Assembly: GCF_946886895.1 (NCBI RefSeq)
Contig: NZ_CAMPJO010000007.1
Coordinates: 124,001-188,000, forward strand
DNA from: an uncultured Marinobacter sp.
Lineage (GTDB): Bacteria > Pseudomonadota > Gammaproteobacteria > Pseudomonadales > Oleiphilaceae
Direction: 5' to 3'
DNA: 64,000 nucleotides
The notes beneath the pieces were generated by a model. It made no database searches and was not told where the DNA came from. It worked only from the letters and a program-made list of their open reading frames with translations. Positions 27,444 through 36,683 of this stretch are shown one piece after another. Both the position numbers and the translations under genes were made by a program. Each line of letters starts with the position of its first letter. The stretch's first letter is position 1.

Positions 27444-30200
27444 ATGTTCAAGAAAACTCTAATAAGTCTTGCCGTGGCGTCTTCCGTTGGACTTACCGGC
27501 TGCCTGAGCGGCGGTGACGAGGGGGCGAATGCCAATCCGCAGTACAGGATTGAAGACACAACAATCGATAACACATTGGTACGCCCGGTATTTAATCCAA
27601 TTCTGACGGCTCCGGATTTTACAATACCGGCTAATTACGATTTGGTTCTCTTGTTGGGTGCTGGACAGAGCACTAATTACGACTTCACAGGCTTCACTTC
27701 TGGAGTCGACGCAGCTTCAAATACAATCAGCGATCTTGCGGGTTTCTCAACATCCGGACAATTAGATGTCCGTTTCAACGGCTCAATCGATCCATCGACA
27801 GTAGTTGAAAACCAAACAGTACATCTTGTGCCGTTAAAAATGCTTCCGGTCTCGGACAATACACCGGATATTGAGCTTACTGCGAATCCCTCTTACATTA
27901 ACTCAGCAGATCCCTTTGATGTCACTAAGTTCGCTTCACAGGATATCCGCATCGAAGTAATTTCTCTCGATGGCGGAACAGACAACGCTATTCGAATCAC
28001 GCCCTTGAACCCCCTCGAGAATCAGACAAAGTATCTCGTCATTGTGACTAACGGGGTAAAAGCTACTGATGGACGTTCAACCGCTCAGTCGATCGGGTAT
28101 TCCCAAATGGCGGGAGACGGACCACTTGGAACGTCCGCACTCCAATCTGTGCGTGATCTAGTTCAGGGTGGTCAGGCTCTTGCTGAAGGTTGGCTCGGAG
28201 CAAATGGCATTAATCAGGATGTCACGCTCGCATACACAGTCACCACATCAAATACTCAAACAGTCCTGAACTCAATTACAGCTCCCGCGACTTACCTGAC
28301 CAAACTCGGCCAGCAGGTTGTTCTGTATTCGGCCCTGCAGGTAGTTCGAGACAGTCTCCCTGAGACGGCCACAGCCTCAACTGTATTCGCAGCACTTGCT
28401 GATGCACTCAGTGACGAGCCCGAGAATACTGCACTGGCTCAAGCGGTAGGAGCGGCTGTCGGCCCCTATATAGCGAACCCAACACTTGGCCAACAGGTCG
28501 TAGGTTCAGTTGTATCCCAGCTTCCCTTCCCGAAGCCACGTACTGCAGCGTTTTACAGCGGCACAACCAAGTCAGCAGCAGAAATGCCAGCCATTGCTCT
28601 ATCCGGCAATACCGCATTAATCACAGCCGCTAACGCGGTCAAAGTTACCGAAGGCGCCATTGAGTTACCATATTACCTCGAATTGCCTGGCAGTGATGGC
28701 GCAGGCCTGGTTGAGGGTATGTGGCGTGGCAGCGAAATGGTCGAGGCAGGATTGAATGCGACAATTGACAGCTTTAAGGGAACCTATCCTACGCTGTCAA
28801 ACTTTGAATTCCCTCGCGATTCAGACGGCACCTTCAACGTGACGCAATACATGCCGTTTCCTGAAGAAAACGCCAAAACCGCTGTTCCAGTCACTGCTTT
28901 TTACCCCGCAACTGGATGCGCTATAACAGATGTTGTGGTATTCCAGCATGGCATCACAGTTGATCGGAGCGTCGCGACTATTCCTGCGGTCAATATTGCA
29001 GCGCAAACGTTGCCTGGGGCCTGCATTGCAACGATTGCGATGGATCAGCCCCTACATGGACTCGGGGGAAGCACGGTAGGCACCCTCCCCGGCTTGACAC
29101 CTGGCCAAAGTTACATCGATGCTACTGATTTCCCGAATGCAGACTACATCGGTGAACGCCACTTCAATTTCACCGCCATTCCAGGGACGCTTACACCGCA
29201 AGAAGCCACTTCGATTACTGAGGTCAGCTCTGGCAGTCTGGCAATCAACTTGGCCAGCCTTCAAACTACCAGAGACACCTTACGCCAAGGCGTAGTTGAC
29301 CTGCTGAACCTTGCATCAACCATCAAAAGTGGAGCGTTCGACATCGACGGGGACGCGACGGTGTACAACGCGGGAAGCCTGCAGGGCGCAAACTTCCACT
29401 TTGTAGGCCATTCGCTCGGAGGTATTACTGGCACTCCGTTTGTTGCGCTCGCAGAAGATGCTAATTTGAGAGGCTCATATGGTGCACTCGGATTCCCTGC
29501 CTTCTATCCTGACTTCAAGTCAATCTCTCTCATGAACACTGGCTCACAATTGAGTAAGCTTGGGGAGAATTCATCTGCGTTTTCGCCAATCATCCTCGGA
29601 GGACTCTCGGCAGCAACAAACGGAGCCGTCGTTCAGGGGACATCTGCCTTTGAGACATTCATGTACATATGGCAGTCAGCGCTTGACAGCACAGATCCGG
29701 TCAACTTCGGCACCCGTTTGGGCGCTAGCATAAGCACAGAAGGCACGACGAGTGTTCTGCTCTCTGAAGTTGTTGGCGACCTGACTGTCCCTAACGAAGC
29801 CAATGTATCACCGCTAGGCCAGGCGCAGTCTGCACCGCTGGCCGGTACTGAGCCTCTCATGGCTTTAATCAACCTCGGTGCGGGTGTTACTCCACTGACT
29901 TCAGGTGACTTAATTACTGCAAGCAACCCTGTCCCAGTAGCGCCGGTAGCAAATGCTTCTTCCTTCTTCTTCGGAGCGCAGCCTTGCTCGACGGCGAATC
30001 ATGGAACTTTCGTCGCACCAGCAACACCAGCGGATGAGTTGGATCGAGTATGTCCGAATGGATCCAACACTGGAGATGCGTTCATTGAAATGATCGGTGA
30101 GGTGATTGGAAATATTACTACTCAGGCGGTCCCAGTGAACAATTCCTCTGTACTGGGTGACAGCCCAACTGTGGAATCTGCTCTGGACCAAGATCAGTAA
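27444..30200 (+). CDS. Extracellular lipase-like lipoprotein (Pla-1/cef, VolA-like)
   Basis: A 918-residue secreted lipoprotein. The signal peptide ends in LTGCLSGG with lipidated Cys20, and the following Gly/Asp residues do not look cytoplasmic-retentive. A long N-terminal beta-rich region of about 480 residues includes an Ig-like segment (SGQLDVRFNGSIDPSTV, then HLVPLK). The alpha/beta hydrolase part contains VVVFQHGITVDRS and the nucleophile elbow GHSLGG, with Ser657. The arrangement matches the Pla-1/cef lipase family, which includes Vibrio VolA, a surface lysophospholipase. The codon use is visibly AT-richer than in the neighbouring genes. It is probably monocistronic, with a terminator directly behind it. 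Confidence 0.85.
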   Translation: MFKKTLISLAVASSVGLTGCLSGGDEGANANPQYRIEDTTIDNTLVRPVFNPILTAPDFTIPANYDLVLLLGAGQSTNYDFTGFTSGVDAASNTISDLAGFSTSGQLDVRFNGSIDPSTVVENQTVHLVPLKMLPVSDNTPDIELTANPSYINSADPFDVTKFASQDIRIEVISLDGGTDNAIRITPLNPLENQTKYLVIVTNGVKATDGRSTAQSIGYSQMAGDGPLGTSALQSVRDLVQGGQALAEGWLGANGINQDVTLAYTVTTSNTQTVLNSITAPATYLTKLGQQVVLYSALQVVRDSLPETATASTVFAALADALSDEPENTALAQAVGAAVGPYIANPTLGQQVVGSVVSQLPFPKPRTAAFYSGTTKSAAEMPAIALSGNTALITAANAVKVTEGAIELPYYLELPGSDGAGLVEGMWRGSEMVEAGLNATIDSFKGTYPTLSNFEFPRDSDGTFNVTQYMPFPEENAKTAVPVTAFYPATGCAITDVVVFQHGITVDRSVATIPAVNIAAQTLPGACIATIAMDQPLHGLGGSTVGTLPGLTPGQSYIDATDFPNADYIGERHFNFTAIPGTLTPQEATSITEVSSGSLAINLASLQTTRDTLRQGVVDLLNLASTIKSGAFDIDGDATVYNAGSLQGANFHFVGHSLGGITGTPFVALAEDANLRGSYGALGFPAFYPDFKSISLMNTGSQLSKLGENSSAFSPIILGGLSAATNGAVVQGTSAFETFMYIWQSALDSTDPVNFGTRLGASISTEGTTSVLLSEVVGDLTVPNEANVSPLGQAQSAPLAGTEPLMALINLGAGVTPLTSGDLITASNPVPVAPVANASSFFFGAQPCSTANHGTFVAPATPADELDRVCPNGSNTGDAFIEMIGEVIGNITTQAVPVNNSSVLGDSPTVESALDQDQ

Positions 30201-30215
30201 TAGAAAAAGCCAAAT

Positions 30216-30253
30216 GCAAAATCCCGTTTCCAAAGGCGGGATTTTGCGTTTTA
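30216..30253 (+). terminator. Intrinsic terminator after the lipase-like gene
   Basis: Perfect 11-bp arms GCAAAATCCCG (30216-30226) and CGGGATTTTGC (30237-30247) are followed by GTTTT. It lies between two convergent genes and may serve both. Confidence 0.85.
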
Positions 30254-30288
30254 ATCATCGTTGATCGGAATTACCATAAAACCACCCT

Positions 30289-31359
30289 TTACGACTCTGA
30301 TGCGGAAAACTTAATCGGCAGTGCTGTCTGATGTTGCATTTGCCCATCTCCTCTAGACACATCAACAACCATCCCCCTCGCCCGCAACTGCGGATGCTCA
30401 GCCGCCTCTTCAATCGTCAGTACCGGCTCCACACAGGCATCCACATCGGCAAAGAGTGCCTGCCACTGCGCCAGAGTTCCGGCCGCGATCTTTTCCTGGA
30501 TAGCCGCTTTGAGGGCTTGCTGGTGTTCGGGGTTCTGGCTCATGGCAAAGCTTTTCATCTCGCCGATGCCGAGGGTGTCGCAGAGGCGTGCGGAGAACTG
30601 TGGTTCCAGGCTGCCCACCGAGAGCCAGCGGTTGTCTTTGGTCTGGTAATAGTCGTAAAACGTACCACCGTTGAGCATGCCACCTTCTGGCTTCTGGGGT
30701 TGCCCACCAGCCAGGGCGGCGGCACCCGCCATGGCGTTCAGGGCAAAGGCGGCATCGGTCATGCTGATGTCGATGAACTGGCCTTCCCCGGTTTGCTGGC
30801 GCTGGATAACCGCCGCGAGGATACCCATCACCGCATGATGTGAGCCACCGGCCACATCGGCAACCTGGATGCCCATGGGCGGGGGGCCACTGTCGGCCCG
30901 GCCGCAGTGGCTGGCAACGCCGGCGATCGCCAGATAGTTGATATCGTGCCCGGCCCGGTCCCGGTAGGGTCCGGTCTGGCCGTAGCCGGTGATGGCGCAA
31001 TAGATCAGGCGGGGGTTCACGGCCTTGAGCGTGTCATAGCCGATGCCAAGGCGGTCCATCACTCCGGGGCGAAACTGTTCCACCACGATGTCGTAGTCCC
31101 GGACCAACTCTTTCACTTTTTCAACGCTGCCGGCCTGCTTGAGGTTGAGCGGAAGGGTCTGCTTGCCCCGGGTCAGGAAGGAGAAGGCCGTGCTGAACGG
31201 GCCATCGTGGGGCGGCATTACTTTGGTCAGATCCACTCTGTCCGGCGCTTCCACACGCAATACATCGGCGCCCATATCCGCCAACATCATCGTGGCGTAG
31301 GGGCCAGGCAGCAAGGTGCTGAAATCCAGAATTTTCAGGGTCGCTAAAGGGCCTGCCAT
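30289..31359 (-). CDS. CaiB/BaiF family (class III) CoA-transferase
   Basis: A 356-residue class III CoA-transferase, close to alpha-methylacyl-CoA racemase-like members. Family features are ILDFSTLLPGPYATMMLADMG at the N-terminus, a VEAPDRVDLTK segment and the catalytic Asp in RAGHDINYLAIAG. The frame is open to 31443, but the ATG at 31359 has an AAGGAG ribosome binding site. It is divergent from an AraC-type regulator, which suggests local control. The substrate is unknown; racemisation of methyl-branched acyl-CoA or CoA transfer would both be plausible in a lipid-degrading marine bacterium. Confidence 0.9.
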   Translation of the reverse strand: MAGPLATLKILDFSTLLPGPYATMMLADMGADVLRVEAPDRVDLTKVMPPHDGPFSTAFSFLTRGKQTLPLNLKQAGSVEKVKELVRDYDIVVEQFRPGVMDRLGIGYDTLKAVNPRLIYCAITGYGQTGPYRDRAGHDINYLAIAGVASHCGRADSGPPPMGIQVADVAGGSHHAVMGILAAVIQRQQTGEGQFIDISMTDAAFALNAMAGAAALAGGQPQKPEGGMLNGGTFYDYYQTKDNRWLSVGSLEPQFSARLCDTLGIGEMKSFAMSQNPEHQQALKAAIQEKIAAGTLAQWQALFADVDACVEPVLTIEEAAEHPQLRARGMVVDVSRGDGQMQHQTALPIKFSASES

Positions 31360-31558
31360 GGAAATACTCCTTGTTGAGTGCGCACGGCACGGTAGTTGGC
31401 TATGTGATTCTACTATGCTGCCCGGTTTTGCCACCGAGGCCAACGACCATGCACATCATTCCCATTGGCCGATTCTTCCAGCGTTGGGCCAGTTCGGCGG
31501 TTGCATTGTTCCACGGGGGTTTTATGATGGGTCTCGTTTTCCTGGAATGGCGAGTAAG

Positions 31559-32578
31559 ATGTCCAACCTGACGGTATCACGGCATTTTGTGCAGGCGGCA
31601 TTATCCGGCGCCGAGAACCTTGGCTTTGATACCCGGGAAATGCTCAGGGAGGCGGGCATTTCCCCGGATCTTCTGCGCATTGAAATGGCGCGGGTCAGCA
31701 GCAACCAGTTCAGCCGCCTGATGCAGGTGTTGTGGACCCGTATGGGCGATGAGTTCATGGGCATGGGCCCCAGGCGTGCCCGCGCTGGCACCTTCGCGAC
31801 CATGTGTGCCCTGGTGATGGATTGCCCGACCCTGGAGGCGGTGTATCGCCAGGCGTTTCAGTTCTCGCGCCTGTTTGAGCCGATGGTGGCCATGGAGCTG
31901 GAAGTGGGTGAGGAGCACGCCCGGTTGATTGCCAGGATTGAGGGCGACCTTCACGATCCCTGTTACTTCCTGCGCGAGAGTATTCTGGTTATCTGGCACC
32001 GTCTGGGCAGTTGGCTGATTGGTCAGCCCGTTGAGCTGACACGCGCCGAATTCAATTATCCTCGCCCTGCCCATGGTGATGAGTACCGCCACATTTTCCA
32101 TTGCCCGCTGGCCTTCGAGTGTGATCAGATCGCGCTGACGTTCGACAAGCGGTTTCTCGCCGCCCCGGTTATCCGCGATAAACCGGAAATGCGTCAGTTT
32201 CTGAAAACCTCCCCGGCAGACCTGCTGTCACGGCCGGATGAAAGCAACACCTTCACCGGGCGGATCCGCACGCTGATCGGGCGGGATTTCTCCCGGGCCA
32301 TGCCGGATTTCGAATGGATAGCGGCGGAACTTCATACCAGCCCGCAAACCCTTCGCCGGCGGCTCAAGCAGGAAAACACGTCGTTCCAGGAGATCAAGGA
32401 TCTGCTGCGGCGGGATATGGCGATTTACTATCTCAGCCGGCAGGAACTGCCGATCAACGACATCGCCAGCAAGGTGGGCTTCACGGAGCCCTCAACCTTC
32501 CACCGGGCGTTCAAGAAATGGACGGGCGTAACGCCCGGTGCCTACCGGGAAGGTGAGCGGGGCAAGCAGTCGGGCTAG
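31559..32578 (+). CDS. AraC family transcriptional regulator (arabinose-binding-domain type)
   Basis: A regulator of about 339 residues. The N-terminal ~190 residues are the AraC-type ligand domain found in lipid- and fatty-acid-associated regulators (SVxRHFVQAALSGAENLG-like start and a MGMGPRRARAGTFATMC block). The C-terminal region is a double helix-turn-helix domain (SPQTLRRRLKQENTSFQEIKD, then DIASKVGFTEPSTFHRAFKKW, ending TGVTPGAYR). An ATG at 31547 is an alternative start. The divergent CoA-transferase is the likely target. Confidence 0.9.
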   Translation: MSNLTVSRHFVQAALSGAENLGFDTREMLREAGISPDLLRIEMARVSSNQFSRLMQVLWTRMGDEFMGMGPRRARAGTFATMCALVMDCPTLEAVYRQAFQFSRLFEPMVAMELEVGEEHARLIARIEGDLHDPCYFLRESILVIWHRLGSWLIGQPVELTRAEFNYPRPAHGDEYRHIFHCPLAFECDQIALTFDKRFLAAPVIRDKPEMRQFLKTSPADLLSRPDESNTFTGRIRTLIGRDFSRAMPDFEWIAAELHTSPQTLRRRLKQENTSFQEIKDLLRRDMAIYYLSRQELPINDIASKVGFTEPSTFHRAFKKWTGVTPGAYREGERGKQSG

Positions 32579-32584
32579 GTCGCC

Positions 32585-33442
32585 TCAGGATCCGTTCGGC
32601 GCCTGAAGATTGCGAATCAGTCGCCCGAGGGTCTGGGCAATATCCTGCGCCTGGTCGCGATTGTAAGACAGCTGGAACAGCCGCGAGCCGTCCCTCGGAT
32701 CATATACCCAGCAGCTCGATGCCGCCGATTCACACCCCCACTCCACCAGGGGATTAATACCGAACACCGGCATCTGGCTGGTCTTGCGCACCACCCGCCC
32801 ATCAGACGAGCGGCGGATTTCCTGAACACTGATCGAACTCTCGGCGGTGTCGACCCGGTATTCCACATCCGCTGGCCGATTCAGCTGGACCACAGCCCGG
32901 TCTTCCCGCCAGCCCGCCACGTCGAGCAGGCTGTTGAGGTGGATCGTCAGAGCCTCGCGATCTGTGTCCGTCAGGTAGAGCTGGCGCAGAGAGGCCATGC
33001 TCTGGTCTCCGGCGGGCTCAATCACGGCGATCTTGGCGGTTTCGCCATTCGGCGTTTTCGGCGCGGCCGCCTTGGCCGCCCGGGCCTTTTCAACATCGGT
33101 AATCAGGCCCAGCGCTTCCTGATAGTGCGCGCCCTCGGCTCCGGCCTGTTTGACATAAGCCTCGAGTGCCGCCTGGGCCTCGTTCAGTTGGGCCGCCTGG
33201 AACATCACCCGACCGCGATAGAAGAAATAGTCGGCGGGCTTTTTACCTTCAATCGCCTGCAAGCGGTTCAGGTACTCGCCCGCCTCACCCCAACGCTCGG
33301 TGGCCACCGCCTCTTCCGTGGCCAGCATCAGGCGTTTGGTCTCATGTTCCGGGGCCAGCGCGGACGCAGGCCCGGCTACCAGCATCGAGGCGAGAATGAA
33401 GCCCCGGGCCAGTTTACGGCCGGATTCGAACGATACTGCCAT
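32585..33442 (-). CDS. Periplasmic protein with TPR-like N-terminus, function unknown
   Basis: A 285-residue exported protein that I do not recognise as a named family. A signal peptide is clear (ARGFILASMLVAGPASALA). Residues ~30-120 look like helical TPR-type repeats (RWGEAGEYLNRLQAIEGKKP, DYFFYRGRVMFQAAQLNEAQ). The C-terminal half contains beta-like segments and a CESAASSCW pair of cysteines that could form a disulphide. The ATG at 33442 has a GGAG ribosome binding site 8 bases before it. An upstream GTG at 33451 overlaps the rmuC stop but has no spacing for a ribosome binding site. It is coupled to rmuC. Confidence 0.75.
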   Translation of the reverse strand: MAVSFESGRKLARGFILASMLVAGPASALAPEHETKRLMLATEEAVATERWGEAGEYLNRLQAIEGKKPADYFFYRGRVMFQAAQLNEAQAALEAYVKQAGAEGAHYQEALGLITDVEKARAAKAAAPKTPNGETAKIAVIEPAGDQSMASLRQLYLTDTDREALTIHLNSLLDVAGWREDRAVVQLNRPADVEYRVDTAESSISVQEIRRSSDGRVVRKTSQMPVFGINPLVEWGCESAASSCWVYDPRDGSRLFQLSYNRDQAQDIAQTLGRLIRNLQAPNGS

Positions 33443-33447
33443 GACAT

Positions 33448-35082
33448 TCACTCCTGCGGGTTGTCCGCACTCATCGTCTGTTCTTCGGTGTCAGGCGCGT
33501 CATCGTCGCGCTCCTGACCGGCTTCATCACCGGCATCGACTTCCGCCTGGTCCATGATGCCTTTGGGCAATTCTTTTTTCACCCGTACGCCGAGCTCCAC
33601 GAACCGGTTGGCCTGGGATACCAGGTTACCCCGGCCCCGGGTCAGCGTGTTCATGGCCGAATCGTAGGTTCCCTGGGCGGTGTGCAACTGGGTACCCAGC
33701 CGCTCCATGGCTTCCACGAACACCCGGAGCTTGTCATACACGGCGCCGGCCCGATCCGCAATGCGCCGGGCGTTCTGGCTCTGGCGCTCATAGCGCCAGA
33801 TATTTTCAATGGTTCTGAGTGTTGCCAGCAGGGTCGTCGGCGTTACCACAATAATCTTCCGTTCAAAGGCTTCCGCGAAAAGGTTTTCATCCTGCTGAAA
33901 CGCCGCCACAAATGCCGGTTCTATGGGCATGAACAACAACACAAAATCCGGCGAGTGCAGGCCATGAAGCTGGCTGTAGTCCTTCTCACTCAGGGTTCGG
34001 ATGTGATTCCGTACCGCCTCAACGTGCTGTTTCAGGGCCTCATCCCGAGCCGCCTCGTCCTCTTCCGTAACCCAACGCTGATAAGCCTGCAGCGATACCT
34101 TGGAGTCCACCACCAGGTTGCGGCTGTCTGGCAGGTGCACAATCACGTCCGGGCGCAGGAGCTGGTTATCGCCATCCCGGTAGCTGCCCTGAGTGTCGTA
34201 CTCCACCCCCTTCCGGAGCCCGGATTTCTCCAGCACCCGCTCCAGAATCAACTCGCCCCAGTTGCCCTGAATTTTCTTGTCGCCTTTCAGGGCCCGGGTG
34301 AGGTTGGACGCTTCCTCGGTGATCTGCCGGTTCAGGTCCTGCAGTGATTTGATCTCACTGCGCAACGCCTGCCGATCCCGGGTTTCCGTGGTATACACAT
34401 CCTCCACACGCTTGCGGAAATCCTGCAACTGGTCCCGGAACGGATTCAGCAGGGTATCGAGGCTGGTGCGGGTTTGCTGGCTGAAGCGCTCGCTCTTCTG
34501 CTCAAAAATCTTGTTGGCCAGATTCTCGAATTCCTGTTTCAGTGCGTCACGGTTGCGTTCAAGGAGCTCCAGTTTCTCAGTGGTTGAGCGCCGCTCCTTG
34601 TCCAGGGTGACTTCCTGCTCCCGCAGGGCCACCCGGGCCTCACCCAGTTCCCGCGACAGCTCATCCGCCCTCGCCTGCTGGTTGCGGCGCTCTGCTTCCA
34701 GCTCCTCAACACGCCGTTTCCGGCCCTCGACATCCGATTCCAGGCCAGCCACCCGGTTTTCCAGGCCGGCCGCCCGTTGCCGCCATCGTTCGATGTCCTG
34801 CTCCAGCAGGGCGACCCGCTCCCGCTGTTCGGTCAGGGTGCGCGCCAGTTGCTCCGACCGCTGCTCCGTCAACGCACCCTGATGCCCGACATCCGTCAGG
34901 CGAGCCTCCAGCTCCGCGTTGCCAGCACGAAGAGCCGCATTCTGTTGCGACGCCGCACGTTCACGGGCAGCGGAACGGGCCAGCAGAACCGCCAGCGCGC
35001 ACACCAACACTATCAGCGACAACATCAACCCGGCCGTTAAATCCGGACGGGGCAACATCCACTCTGTCACAGCCTCGGGCAC
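33448..35082 (-). CDS. rmuC: DNA recombination protein RmuC
   Basis: RmuC-family protein of 544 residues that limits sequence inversions at short inverted repeats. One N-terminal membrane helix (LMLSLIVLVCALAVLLARSA) is followed by a long coiled coil (about 40-215) with many Glu/Arg heptads. The nuclease-like RmuC domain follows, with GNWGELILERVLEKSGLRKGVEYDTQ and VVDSKVSLQAYQRW. The GTG at 35082 has an AGGAG ribosome binding site. An ATG eight codons in (35058) is the alternative. The length and domains are normal. Confidence 0.93.
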   Translation of the reverse strand: MPEAVTEWMLPRPDLTAGLMLSLIVLVCALAVLLARSAARERAASQQNAALRAGNAELEARLTDVGHQGALTEQRSEQLARTLTEQRERVALLEQDIERWRQRAAGLENRVAGLESDVEGRKRRVEELEAERRNQQARADELSRELGEARVALREQEVTLDKERRSTTEKLELLERNRDALKQEFENLANKIFEQKSERFSQQTRTSLDTLLNPFRDQLQDFRKRVEDVYTTETRDRQALRSEIKSLQDLNRQITEEASNLTRALKGDKKIQGNWGELILERVLEKSGLRKGVEYDTQGSYRDGDNQLLRPDVIVHLPDSRNLVVDSKVSLQAYQRWVTEEDEAARDEALKQHVEAVRNHIRTLSEKDYSQLHGLHSPDFVLLFMPIEPAFVAAFQQDENLFAEAFERKIIVVTPTTLLATLRTIENIWRYERQSQNARRIADRAGAVYDKLRVFVEAMERLGTQLHTAQGTYDSAMNTLTRGRGNLVSQANRFVELGVRVKKELPKGIMDQAEVDAGDEAGQERDDDAPDTEEQTMSADNPQE

Positions 35083-35281
35083 TGCGGTTCACTCCTGTCG
35101 GCATTGAAACTTGATCTGGGCGCGCAGATTCCTGTGTCTGTGACAGTCTAACCCATCACAGGAACCTTTTGCGCCGGACTGCGTCATGGGAACAGGAAGT
35201 CGGAACCAGACCAAAATGAGGATCGCGACTGTTTGGCAATTTCCCGATCACTGTGCATCCGGCTATGGACGCAAAACGTTT

Positions 35282-35298
35282 TATCCTTTAAAAGGATA
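35282..35298. promoter_or_regulatory. Palindrome upstream of the 123-residue orphan gene
   Basis: TATCCTTT and AAAGGATA (8-base arms, one central base) form a near-perfect palindrome about 75 bp upstream of the gene start at 35373. It could be an operator. The rest of the 290-bp region contains no other recognisable element. Confidence 0.4.
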
Positions 35299-35372
35299 GA
35301 ATGCTCCCCGGAAACCGAGGTATTACGTTTTTTTAACGACGTCCCGGGCCGGCAACGACACGGAAACCAACT

Positions 35373-35744
35373 ATGTTGAAAGAATTCTGGCGAAAACTCG
35401 GAGCGGACTTTTTACAGGCCGACTGTGTTGGCACAGAAGCCGGCCCTGGCGCACTCACAAGCCGTGAATTCAGGATTCTGCCGCATATCACCCACACCGG
35501 TGAGTTTCACCTGGAGCGACTGACGTCCCTGTTGAAGGGCCGGTACGGGAAAAGCGTCTGCATTCCCGGTGACGGCACCGCAAGCGATGAAGCCATACGT
35601 GAGCTGATCGGCTTCGCCTCCAGAATTCAGGACCAGGACGTACAGAGGGAGCTGTTGCTGTTCTACCTGAACTGCTCGCCGGTCATTCAGGAGTATCTCC
35701 GCTCCGAAAATGTGCTGGGCGAGGATCATTTCCTGTCACAATAG
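35373..35744 (+). CDS. Hypothetical protein, 123 residues
   Basis: A soluble protein I do not recognise. There is no signal peptide or membrane helix. The N-terminus MLKEFWRKLGADFLQADCVG leads into a mixed region with RLTSLLKGRYGKSVCIPGDG and two helical segments near the end (EAIRELIGFASRIQD, ELLLFYLNCSPVIQEYL). The codon use is like that of its neighbours. It has its own upstream region and a ribosome binding site of moderate quality. It may be specific to Marinobacter-type bacteria. Confidence 0.7.
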   Translation: MLKEFWRKLGADFLQADCVGTEAGPGALTSREFRILPHITHTGEFHLERLTSLLKGRYGKSVCIPGDGTASDEAIRELIGFASRIQDQDVQRELLLFYLNCSPVIQEYLRSENVLGEDHFLSQ

Positions 35745-35787
35745 CCCCCTTAACCAACTGTAAAGTAACCACACAGGTTCAATGTTG

Positions 35788-35793
35788 TATACT
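35788..35793 (+). promoter_or_regulatory. Candidate -10 element for the retropepsin cassette
   Basis: TATACT lies about 90 bp upstream of the lipoprotein gene at 35880. The matching -35 region (GTAACC-like) is weak. It is a candidate only, based on a good -10 hexamer. Confidence 0.3.
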
Positions 35794-35879
35794 CCTGCTC
35801 CGTAGATTTCCGGTCACCGTCCAATCAGGCATCATATTGGCGTTCACGCCGTGAGCGGCCTTCGACCCAGGGGTACTTC

Positions 35880-36683
35880 ATGAGTAAAAAACAGTGGCAC
35901 ACCGGCACATTTTCGCGATTGGGAACGATAGCGTGTGTGGGTGTCCTGTTCGCCCTTGCGGGGTGTTCTTCAAACCGGTATTTCATGGTCCCCAAGAAGA
36001 ACCTCAACGAGCTCAATGCCTCCGTTCAGAGCCAGCGTGCGACACTGGTCACCATGGAGGGCAACGCCGCTGCTCGTCACCAACAACGGATAACACAAAC
36101 CAGTGAGTCCACTCAGACGATTCTGGAGGCCATCTCTACCCAGGTCGAGAAGCCCAGTTGCCCTCCGGTGTCTGTGCAGAAGGCGTGTCCCGCAAGCGAC
36201 GCCTCACGGGGCCGGGCAGACCGCCTGAAAGGCAAGGTCATCGTGGGCGAGGTCGAAAAACTGTATCTGGCGGATCCGGAGCTGGTCTATACCGCCCGCA
36301 TCGACAGTGGCGCGGAAACGTCATCTATATACGCGCGCAACATCACACGCTTTGAGCGCGACGGCAATAACTGGGTTCGCTTTGACGTGCCGGTACCCAA
36401 TACCAGTGATTTTGTGACGCTCGAAAAGGAAATCTCCCGACGGGTCCGGATTATCCAGGCCAGCGCGGAGGACTCGGAACGTCGGGTGGTGGTCGAACTG
36501 CAATTTGCCATTGGCGATCACCAGCAGGTGGCCGAATTCACCCTGGCGGACCGTAGCAACCTCACCTATGAAGTACTGATTGGCCGGAACGTGCTGCAAG
36601 ACGTGATGCTCATTGATGTGGGCAAGGAATTCGCGACCAGCCTTCCGGAAAAACTCCAGCCGGGCAACGGAACCAGACAGTGA
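35880..36683 (+). CDS. Retropepsin-like lipoprotein (COG4067, RimK-associated)
   Basis: A 267-residue exported protein. The signal peptide ends in the lipobox LAGC, with lipidated Cys29. Residues ~115-260 form the family domain annotated as ATP-dependent zinc protease (COG4067), which has a retropepsin fold. The catalytic-Asp loop is DSGAETSS, with Asp142, after VYTARI. The later GRNVLQDVMLIDVG matches the family C-terminus. It starts a three-gene cassette: its GTGA overlap with the next gene implies coupling. A protease acting on periplasmic substrates is the family inference. Confidence 0.87.
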   Translation: MSKKQWHTGTFSRLGTIACVGVLFALAGCSSNRYFMVPKKNLNELNASVQSQRATLVTMEGNAAARHQQRITQTSESTQTILEAISTQVEKPSCPPVSVQKACPASDASRGRADRLKGKVIVGEVEKLYLADPELVYTARIDSGAETSSIYARNITRFERDGNNWVRFDVPVPNTSDFVTLEKEISRRVRIIQASAEDSERRVVVELQFAIGDHQQVAEFTLADRSNLTYEVLIGRNVLQDVMLIDVGKEFATSLPEKLQPGNGTRQ

